From: Motiliproteus sp041586735
Lineage (GTDB): Bacteria > Pseudomonadota > Gammaproteobacteria > Pseudomonadales > Balneatricaceae
Direction of reading: 5' to 3'
DNA: 10,546 nucleotides
Assembly: GCA_041586735.1 (NCBI GenBank)
Contig: JBFGZQ010000038.1
Location: forward strand, 1 to 10,546
Both the position numbers and the translations under genes were made by a program. How positions within the stretch are numbered: the stretch's first letter is position 1; each line of letters starts with the position of its first letter. Shown here piece after piece: positions 5,259-10,546 of the stretch. The notes under the pieces are model-generated. The model ran no database searches. It was given only the letters and a program-made list of their open reading frames with translations, and had not been told where the DNA came from.

Positions 5259-6092
5259 ATGAGCCGCACTAAACCAACCCAGCAGCCAACCCCGCTACCC
5301 CAGCCCACGCTGAACGCCGTGATCGATATCGCCAAGCAAGCCGGCCAAGCGATTATGGGCATCTACGAGCGCGATTTTAAAATCACAGCTAAGGCCGACC
5401 ACAGCCCGTTGACCGAAGCCGACCTGGCCGCGCATCATTGTATCGAGAACGCTCTTAATGCCCTGACACCGGAGATACCGGTGCTCTCAGAAGAGTCCAA
5501 AGATAGCGCCATCAGCGAACGTCTGAGCTGGGATCGCTACTGGCTGATCGACCCCTTGGACGGCACCAAGGAGTTTATCAAGAAGAACGGCGAATTTACC
5601 GTCAATATCGCCTTGATCGACCATCAGCAACCGGTGTTTGGGGTGGTGTACGCGCCCGCCTTGGGCGTCTGCTATTGGGGCACCAAAAATCACGGCGCGT
5701 TTAAACAACAAGATAACCATAAGATCGAAGCTATCGAGGTGGGCACGCCACCCAGCAGCGCCAGCGGTTGGCGGATCGTCGGCAGCCGCTCGCACCAGTC
5801 CGAAGCATTCAAGCAGTTTACCGTAAAATTTGCTGCGCCCGAGATTGTGGCGATGGGCAGCTCGTTGAAACTCTGTCTAGTCGCCGAAGGCAGCGCCGAT
5901 ATCTACCCGCGCCTGGGGCCAACCAGCGAATGGGATACCGCGGCGGCTCAGGCGGTGGTCGAAGCCGCGGGTGGCCTGGTACTGGAATACCCCAGCCTGA
6001 CGCCATTAGGCTACAATAGTCGCCCGGAGACCCTGCTCAATCCCTTTTTTATTGTCTGCGCCCGTAAAGATCCGCTGTGGACTGGGTTGTAG
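5259..6092 (+). CDS. cysQ: CysQ, 3'(2'),5'-bisphosphate nucleotidase
   Basis: A 277-residue Mg-dependent phosphatase of the inositol monophosphatase fold. CysQ hydrolyses 3'-phosphoadenosine 5'-phosphate (PAP, the by-product of PAPS use) to AMP and can also act on PAPS, limiting PAP toxicity. Metal-site motifs are all present: LSEES (E78/E79), the LIDPLDGTKEFI signature (D98, D101) and EWDTAAAQAVVEAAGG (D226), with the CysQ-typical GTKEFIKKNGEFTVNIALI. An in-frame TTG lies 12 bases upstream, but ATG 5259 is preferred because GGAG (5249-5252) is six bases before it. The N-terminal 20 residues are Pro/Gln-rich and add to the usual length of about 245-270. It is divergent from cysNC, a functional partner in PAPS metabolism. 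Confidence 0.94.
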   Translation: MSRTKPTQQPTPLPQPTLNAVIDIAKQAGQAIMGIYERDFKITAKADHSPLTEADLAAHHCIENALNALTPEIPVLSEESKDSAISERLSWDRYWLIDPLDGTKEFIKKNGEFTVNIALIDHQQPVFGVVYAPALGVCYWGTKNHGAFKQQDNHKIEAIEVGTPPSSASGWRIVGSRSHQSEAFKQFTVKFAAPEIVAMGSSLKLCLVAEGSADIYPRLGPTSEWDTAAAQAVVEAAGGLVLEYPSLTPLGYNSRPETLLNPFFIVCARKDPLWTGL

Positions 6093-6336
6093 GGCCGGGT
6101 TGCAGGGTTGGGTTGGCGCGTGGCTACCGTCAGGCTAAAGCCCAACCCACAGGTTATTATCCTGATACAATCGGTGCCGCTCATAAGCCCTCAACGGGCA
6201 TGCTAATCCGACAACAGCATGAGCACGGTATTGATAAGCGCCTAGCAGTCACTAACGACTGATAACCACCAGGTTGATAGCCTAGGGGTGAAGACCGCCT
6301 ATGCGCGATGACGCACCCTAAACCACGAGGTAACGG
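6093..6336. repeat. cysQ-manC gap with a palindromic repeat
   Basis: GGGTTGGG (6105-6112) pairs with CCCAACCC (6141-6148). The right part is a copy of the window's repeat: AGGCTAAAGCCC followed by AACCCACAGG (6132-6153), then TTATTATC. The hairpin may end the cysQ transcript, though no T-run follows. Bases 6160-6324 show no gene, no clear promoter, and no ops/JUMPstart motif. Confidence 0.65.
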
Positions 6337-7764
6337 ATGATACCCATAATTCTTTCAGGCGGCTCTGGCACACGCCTTTGGCCACTGTCTCGTAAGCATT
6401 ATCCAAAACAGCTGCTGCCACTGGTGAGCGACGAGCACAGCATGCTGCAGCAAACCCAGCAGCGATTACTGGGCGTTCCGGAGCTGCAGCCACCGGTAAT
6501 TGTCTGTAACGACAACCACCGTTTTATGGTGGCCGAGCAGGTTCGTCAGCTCGGCTGCGGTCATCAAGGCATTCTGCTAGAGCCCATCGGCCGCAACACC
6601 GCGCCGGCGATCGCTGCGGCCGCGCTGCACCTTACGCAAACCGGATCTGCCGATGCGCTGATGCTAGTGTTGCCGGCAGATCACGTGATCACCGATATAC
6701 CGGCGTTTCATGCCGCACTGGAGGTCGCCAAGGCGCAGGCCCAACAGGGGGCGTTAGTGACCTTCGGTGTGGTTCCCCATCAACCTGAGACCGGCTATGG
6801 CTACATCCAGCGGGGCCAGGCCATCGAGGCAGAGCCCAGCGCCTATCGGGTACGCTCCTTCGTCGAGAAACCCGACAGCGCAACCGCTCAAGCCTATCTG
6901 CACAGTGGTGATTATTACTGGAACAGTGGCATGTTTCTGTTCGCGGCCAGTGATTATCTGGCAGAGTTAGAGCGCTTTGAGCCCGACATGTTGGCCGCGT
7001 GCAAGAGCGCGATTGAGGGCAGCCTCCATGATCTTGATTTTATCCGCCTGAACGCGGAGGCCTTTGCGCGCTCTCCGGACAACTCCATTGACTACGCCGT
7101 CATGGAAAAAACCGCTCGCGCAGTCGTGGTGCCCTTAGACGCCGGCTGGAACGATGTCGGATCCTGGTCTGCACTGAAAGATGTGAGCCCGCAAACCGCC
7201 GAAGGTAATGCCGTCGTCGGTGATGTGTTGTTAGAGAACACCCGCGATTGTTTTGTATATGCCAGTAGCCGCTTGGTCACCACCCTCGGGGTTAACAAGC
7301 TGGTCATCGTTGAAACGGCAGATGCAGTATTGGTCGCAGACATGGAGCAGGTTCAGGACGTCAAGACCCTCGTTGACCGACTGAGCAGCGCAGGACGCGA
7401 CGAGGTACTACAACACCGTGAAGTGTACCGTCCCTGGGGCAGTTTCGACGGCGTCGATCGCGGAGAGCGCTATCAAGTCAAACGGTTAACCGTCAAGCCC
7501 GGATCCGAACTGTCACTGCAGCGACATTTTCACCGCTCCGAGCACTGGATCGTGGTACAGGGTACGGCGCAGGTCACCCGCGACCAAGAGCAGCTGTTGA
7601 TCAGTGAAAACGAGTCGGTATACCTACCCCTGGGCTGTGTTCACAAACTCAGCAATCCGGGAAAAATACCGCTCCAGCTCATCGAAGTGCAAACCGGCGG
7701 TTACCTGGGCGAGGACGATATCGTCAGACTAGAAGACCCCTACCATCGAGACCCTAGCAGTTAG
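6337..7764 (+). CDS. manC: Bifunctional mannose-1-phosphate guanylyltransferase/mannose-6-phosphate isomerase
   Basis: A 475-residue type II PMI-GMP protein (ManC/AlgA/XanB family), full length. The N-terminal nucleotidyltransferase domain opens IPIILSGGSGTRLWPLSR (3-19) with PKQ (23-25), the GTP/pyrophosphate-binding signature, and carries FVEKPD, the YYWNSGMFLF stretch, SIDYAVMEK and GWNDVGSW. The C-terminal cupin isomerase domain starts near residue 360 (YRPWGSFDGVD) and holds the metal-site block LQRHFHRSEHW near 395-405, with PLGCVHKLSNPG further on. The enzyme converts fructose-6-phosphate to mannose-6-phosphate and mannose-1-phosphate to GDP-mannose. AGG lies six bases before the ATG. 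The manB step (phosphomannomutase) is not in the window. GDP-mannose would feed a mannose-, fucose- or rhamnose-containing surface glycan, which fits the two genes downstream. Confidence 0.95.
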   Translation: MIPIILSGGSGTRLWPLSRKHYPKQLLPLVSDEHSMLQQTQQRLLGVPELQPPVIVCNDNHRFMVAEQVRQLGCGHQGILLEPIGRNTAPAIAAAALHLTQTGSADALMLVLPADHVITDIPAFHAALEVAKAQAQQGALVTFGVVPHQPETGYGYIQRGQAIEAEPSAYRVRSFVEKPDSATAQAYLHSGDYYWNSGMFLFAASDYLAELERFEPDMLAACKSAIEGSLHDLDFIRLNAEAFARSPDNSIDYAVMEKTARAVVVPLDAGWNDVGSWSALKDVSPQTAEGNAVVGDVLLENTRDCFVYASSRLVTTLGVNKLVIVETADAVLVADMEQVQDVKTLVDRLSSAGRDEVLQHREVYRPWGSFDGVDRGERYQVKRLTVKPGSELSLQRHFHRSEHWIVVQGTAQVTRDQEQLLISENESVYLPLGCVHKLSNPGKIPLQLIEVQTGGYLGEDDIVRLEDPYHRDPSS

Positions 7765-7780
7765 AGCCTAACTGTCTGAG

Positions 7781-7948
7781 TTTATTCCGACGCGGGCTGG
7801 AATACGCCGGCAGATTGTCGGGCTGCAGCCCGACCCACAGGGGAGCGGAACCGTTTGTGGGTCGGAATTTATTCCGACGCGGACTGGAATACGCTGACAG
7901 ATTGTCGGGCTGAAGCCCGACCCACAAGGGAGCGGAACCGTTTGTGGG
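7781..7948. repeat. 87-bp tandem duplication of a palindromic intergenic repeat
   Basis: Unit 1 (7781-7867) and unit 2 (7868-7948, cut short) begin TTTATTCCGACGCGG and match at about 75 of the first 80 positions. Each holds the 18-base palindrome GTCGGGCT(GC/GA)AGCCCGAC (7817-7834, 7904-7921) followed by CCACA(G/A)GGG and AGCGGAACCGTTTGTGGG. The junction forms a second perfect palindrome, GTCGGAAT-TT-ATTCCGAC (7861-7878). This paired palindrome layout resembles REP/BIME arrays of gammaproteobacteria. It fills the gap after manC and may also act as a transcript end. Confidence 0.85.
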
Positions 7949-8013
7949 ATTGACGAGAATGTTATGCTGAAGCCCCACCCGCGAGCCCATTTTTAATTCA
8001 CGGCCCAGCCCCT

Positions 8014-8793
8014 ATGCACAGCACGTCAGAAGCTAAGACTCATATTGTTATCACCGGCGCCAGCGGCGCTATCGGCGGTGCGCTGGCGCTCGAATACGCG
8101 GCGCCTGGGATGCGTTTATTCCTGCAGGGGCGTGATCGGCAACAGCTCGATGCGCTGGCACTACGCTGCCAACAGCAGGGGGCCGAGACCCGCTGCGATG
8201 CTTTTGATCTGCGGGCGACCCCTGAGCTGCAAGCCTGGACGACGGAGATCTGCTCAGAGCGAGTACCCGATCTGTTGATCGCCAATGCCGGGATGAATAT
8301 CGATATAGGCGCAGACCGCCACGGCGAGTGCGATCAACAGATCGAGGCGCTGCTCGATCTGAATATCAAAGCGACCCTGCTGCTGGTAAACCCGATCGCC
8401 AAGGCGATGCGCCGGCGCGGTGCGGGTCAGATCGCTATTATCAGCTCGCTGGCGGGCTACTACGGTCTGCCGATCACGCCCAGCTACAGCGCCAGTAAGG
8501 CGGCGGTGAAAGCCTATGGCGAGGCGCTACGCGGCTGGCTGGCGGATGCGGGTGTCGGGGTGACGGTGGTGATGCCTGGCTATGTGAGCTCGCCGATGTG
8601 CCTGGCGATGCCCGGCCCCAAGCCACTGCAATGGCCCCCAGAACGCGCGGCGCGGGTGATTCGTCGGGGGTTGGATAACAACCGCGCACGGATCAGCTTC
8701 CCCTTCCCGCTAAATTTTGGCAGCTGGTGGCTCGCGGTGCTGCCCTCGGCACTGTCGCAGCGCATTTTGAAATGGCTTAACTATGGCGGTTAA
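8014..8793 (+). CDS. Short-chain dehydrogenase/reductase (SDR)
   Basis: A 259-residue classical SDR. The Rossmann nucleotide-binding motif is TGASGAIG (14-21), the structural NAG is at 91-93, and the catalytic set is N117, S145, Y158 and K162 (YSASK, with the usual 13-residue Ser-Tyr spacing). PGYVSSPM follows the active site. The C-terminus is hydrophobic (SWWLAVLPSALSQRILKWLNY), suggesting membrane association or contact with the membrane protein encoded 27 bases downstream. The substrate cannot be read from sequence; the position between manC and an LtaS-like transferase suggests surface polysaccharide or glycolipid work. No clear Shine-Dalgarno precedes the ATG (CACGGCCCAGCCCCT), so the start is the least certain part. 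Confidence 0.9.
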   Translation: MHSTSEAKTHIVITGASGAIGGALALEYAAPGMRLFLQGRDRQQLDALALRCQQQGAETRCDAFDLRATPELQAWTTEICSERVPDLLIANAGMNIDIGADRHGECDQQIEALLDLNIKATLLLVNPIAKAMRRRGAGQIAIISSLAGYYGLPITPSYSASKAAVKAYGEALRGWLADAGVGVTVVMPGYVSSPMCLAMPGPKPLQWPPERAARVIRRGLDNNRARISFPFPLNFGSWWLAVLPSALSQRILKWLNYGG

Positions 8794-8820
8794 TAGAGGC
8801 AGGCTAGCTATGCAGGCTAA

Positions 8821-10374
8821 GTGCTGATGACAGGGAGTGAACTTATTGCCGCGTTAGGACTACCGTTGCTGCTCGGGCTGATCGGCTCGTGCGCCGCAGA
8901 ATACGGCCTCGCACCCAGGTCTGAACCCCTGTGGCAACGGCCACTGCCAGCCGTTAGCTTGCAGCTCGGCAGTTGGCTGCTGCTGTTCACGCTATTGCTG
9001 CTGCTGACCCAGCGGCCCTGGTTTACCCTGGCGGCAGTGTTCGGCTTGCAGCTGTTTCTGGTGGTGGTCAACAACGTTAAATACCAGAGCCTGAAAGAAC
9101 CCTTCCTGGTGCAGGATTTTGAATATTTCTGGGATATGCTCAAACACCCGCGCTTGTATATCCCCTTCTTCGGCTGGTGGCGGACGCTGCTCTCCACGGG
9201 TGGTGCTATAACGGTGATCGGCGCCGGACTCCTGCTGGAGCCGGCCCTTCACGCTGCCGCCCAGGCACAACTCTGGACGATGGCTGCAGCACTGTTGCTG
9301 CTGGCCGCCGGTCTGCTGGGTTATGGCATGACCCTGACTCTGGCCGAGCGCTTTAACCCCGAGACTGATCTCAAGCGCCTGGGGCAGATCGCTTTTTTCT
9401 GGGGCTATGCGCGGGCGCTGTGGCGCGCAACCGCCATCGACACCCGCTCCAGCCCGTTCCTGAATACTGCCAGCCCCGTTACACCCGAGGCCTTGCCCAA
9501 TCTAGTGGTGGTACAGAGCGAGTCTTTTTTTGATCCGCGCTCGCTCAGTCCGCTGATCAAGGACAGCCTGCTACAGCACTACGACCGCATTATCGGCGAA
9601 TCGCTCAGCCATGGCCGTCTCGAGGTGCCGGCCTGGGGGGCCAATACCGTGCGTACCGAGTGTGGATTTTTGACCGGCCTGCCTCCCGAGGCGCTGGGGA
9701 TCCATGCGTTCAACCCCTACCACCAGCTGGCCCAGCAGGCCATTCCCAACCTGGCCAGCCACCTGCGCTCGCAGGGCTACCGAACGCTGTGTATCCACCC
9801 CTACAGCGCCAGTTTTTATCTGCGCGATAAGGTCTTTCCCAAGCTCGGGTTCGATCAGTTTATCGATATCAGCCATTTCAGCACCGCGCAGAAGCAGGGC
9901 CAGTACATTGGCGATGCCGCCGTCGCCGACAAGGTTACCGAGCTATTAAAGAGTGCCGCAGCAGACCCTAAAGCCCAACCGCTGTTTATCTTTGTGATCA
10001 CCATGGAGAACCATGGTCCGCTACATCTGGAAAAGCCCGATCCCAGCCTGGTCGAACAGTTTTGTCAGCAGCCGCTGCCCGCCGGCTGTGAGGATCTGGC
10101 GGTCTATCTGGGCCATATCCGCAGCGCCGATCTGATGCTAGCGCAGCTGACCGAGACCCTAAGCCAGGGGCCTCGCGACGGGCTACTGTGCTGGTACGGC
10201 GACCATCTGCCGATCATGCCCAGGGTGTATGCCCAGCTGCAGGCGGTAGATGGTCGCACCCAGTACCTGATCTGGCGCAGCGGCCGAGCTGCGGCTAAGC
10301 CACAGCAGCAGGAGCTGTCGGTGGATCAGTTGGCGGCGCAGCTTTTGGAGCAGGGCTTGGAGGTCAGGTTTTAA
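8821..10374 (+). CDS. LtaS/OpgB-like membrane phosphoglycerol transferase (alkaline phosphatase superfamily)
   Basis: About 517 residues. Hydrophobic segments, probably five, lie near 8-25, 48-63, 68-85, 122-140 and 152-173, followed by a large extracytoplasmic sulfatase-fold domain. Metal and catalytic residues match lipoteichoic-acid-synthase-type enzymes: E234 in VVQSESFFDP, a Thr nucleophile candidate T276 in GANTVRTE, H326 and R335 in IHPYSASFYLRD, H398 in MENHGP, and D461-H462 in WYGDHLP. Such enzymes move phosphoglycerol (or related groups) from phospholipid to a glycan outside the membrane. GTG 8821 has CAGG four bases upstream; ATG 8827 would remove two residues and is equally possible. 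It forms an operon with the SDR (27-bp gap). In a Gram-negative it more likely decorates capsule, periplasmic glucan or lipopolysaccharide than makes teichoic acid. A true sulfatase is unlikely because no CxPxR motif is seen. Confidence 0.9.
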   Translation: MLMTGSELIAALGLPLLLGLIGSCAAEYGLAPRSEPLWQRPLPAVSLQLGSWLLLFTLLLLLTQRPWFTLAAVFGLQLFLVVVNNVKYQSLKEPFLVQDFEYFWDMLKHPRLYIPFFGWWRTLLSTGGAITVIGAGLLLEPALHAAAQAQLWTMAAALLLLAAGLLGYGMTLTLAERFNPETDLKRLGQIAFFWGYARALWRATAIDTRSSPFLNTASPVTPEALPNLVVVQSESFFDPRSLSPLIKDSLLQHYDRIIGESLSHGRLEVPAWGANTVRTECGFLTGLPPEALGIHAFNPYHQLAQQAIPNLASHLRSQGYRTLCIHPYSASFYLRDKVFPKLGFDQFIDISHFSTAQKQGQYIGDAAVADKVTELLKSAAADPKAQPLFIFVITMENHGPLHLEKPDPSLVEQFCQQPLPAGCEDLAVYLGHIRSADLMLAQLTETLSQGPRDGLLCWYGDHLPIMPRVYAQLQAVDGRTQYLIWRSGRAAAKPQQQELSVDQLAAQLLEQGLEVRF

Positions 10375-10394
10375 GCCCATGCAGACCGGCATGC

Positions 10395-10426
10395 GCTGAC
10401 AGATTGTCGGGCTGAAGCCCGACCCA
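10395..10426 (+). repeat. Palindromic repeat forming the 5' exon of the right-hand intron
   Basis: GCTGACAGATTG followed by the perfect 18-base palindrome at 10406-10423 is identical to unit 2 of the tandem array (7893 onward) up to the A at 10426. Past that point the array continues CAAGGGAGCGG, but here the sequence switches to GTGTGCCCGGCATGGG, the start of a group II intron. The stem is 21 bases before the end of the exon and its 3' side is three bases from the junction. Confidence 0.85.
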
Positions 10427-10546
10427 GTGTGCCCGGCATGGGCCAAAACTTGTTACCTGAAAGGAGGTAACCGGAAGTAGTGACGACAACCGTAGCGAAG
10501 CGCAAGGGGGAAGCCGTGAGGCCAGCCTGAAAGCAGCGTCTAGCAA
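10427..10546 (+). mobile_element. 5' end of a second class C (IIC) group II intron (domain I, partial)
   Basis: It begins GTGTGCCCGGCATGGG, the same 5' end as the O. iheyensis class C intron as I recall it. Domain-I-like structure follows: hairpin GTTACCT/AGGTAAC (10451-10470), then GTAGTGACGACAACCGTAGCG and GTGAGGCCAGCCTGAAAGC, stretches familiar from bacterial group II domain I. It runs off the window, so the reverse transcriptase and 3' end are not seen. Same orientation as the left intron. Whether the two are the same element cannot be tested, because the visible parts do not overlap. Confidence 0.8.

Noticed and set aside
6160..6336. ops/JUMPstart element upstream of manC
   Set aside because: No GGCGGTAG core; the nearest stretch (GATAGCCTAGGGGTG) does not match.
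7754..7990. 78-codon minus-strand reading frame with two copies of a WVGLQPDNL(S/P)AYSSPRRNK motif
   Set aside because: The repeated peptide is just the translation of the tandem intergenic palindrome; the same WVGLQPDNLSA peptide appears at 10364-10546 for the same reason. No ribosome site or known domain.
10375..10443. Inverted repeat GCCCATGC (10375-10382) / GCATGGGC (10436-10443) around the last palindrome, as a large terminator
   Set aside because: The right arm is the conserved 5' end of the group II intron (GCATGGG), so the match to the bases after the stop codon is most likely chance.

Overview
The window looks like an accessory, repeat-rich stretch of a gammaproteobacterial chromosome with moderately high GC. 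The grounds are the CysN-CysC fusion, a CysQ, a type II ManC, and GTCGGGCT-type intergenic palindromes. The genus cannot be fixed from this sequence alone.

Layout, left to right. (1) Bases 1-1481 are the 3' end of a bacterial class C (IIC) group II intron: a reverse-transcriptase tail, domain V with a CGC triad, and domain VI ending in CGAT. Domain VI is interrupted by a complete IS256-family element (142-1448) with 29-bp inverted repeats and an 8-bp target duplication. (2) Bases 1556-2257 hold a VapBC toxin-antitoxin pair on the minus strand, with a consensus sigma70 promoter and palindromic operator-like sites. (3) Bases 2516-2966 hold a DUF4160/DUF2442 gene pair. (4) Bases 3107-4938 hold a cysNC fusion on the minus strand, with a short stump of cysD just upstream. 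cysD itself is gone, and the CysN half has an internal in-frame deletion of about 34 residues and an Asp-to-Asn change in G3. (5) Bases 5259-6092 hold cysQ, followed by manC (6337-7764), an SDR (8014-8793) and an LtaS-like membrane phosphoglycerol transferase (8821-10374), all on the plus strand. (6) From 10427 the 5' end of a second IIC group II intron starts (GTGTGCCCGGCATGGG) and runs out of the window.

Short palindromic repeats (core GTCGGGCT..AGCCCGAC followed by CCACAGG) sit in nearly every intergenic gap. One pair lies in an 87-bp tandem duplication. The most notable point is that both introns appear to have inserted at the same point of this repeat. The right intron begins directly after GCCCGACCCA. 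The sequence left of the first intron's 3' splice site is outside the window, but its 3' exon begins CAGGG, which is exactly how the repeat continues. This suggests a IIC intron that uses the host's extragenic palindromes as its stem-loop target, with copies in the same orientation about 9 kb apart.

Functionally, cysC/cysQ (PAPS synthesis and PAP turnover), manC (GDP-mannose) and the SDR/LtaS-like pair fit a surface-polysaccharide setting, possibly with sulfate or glycerol-phosphate decoration, but no glycosyltransferase or sulfotransferase is visible here. The left third is typical mobile and toxin-antitoxin territory.
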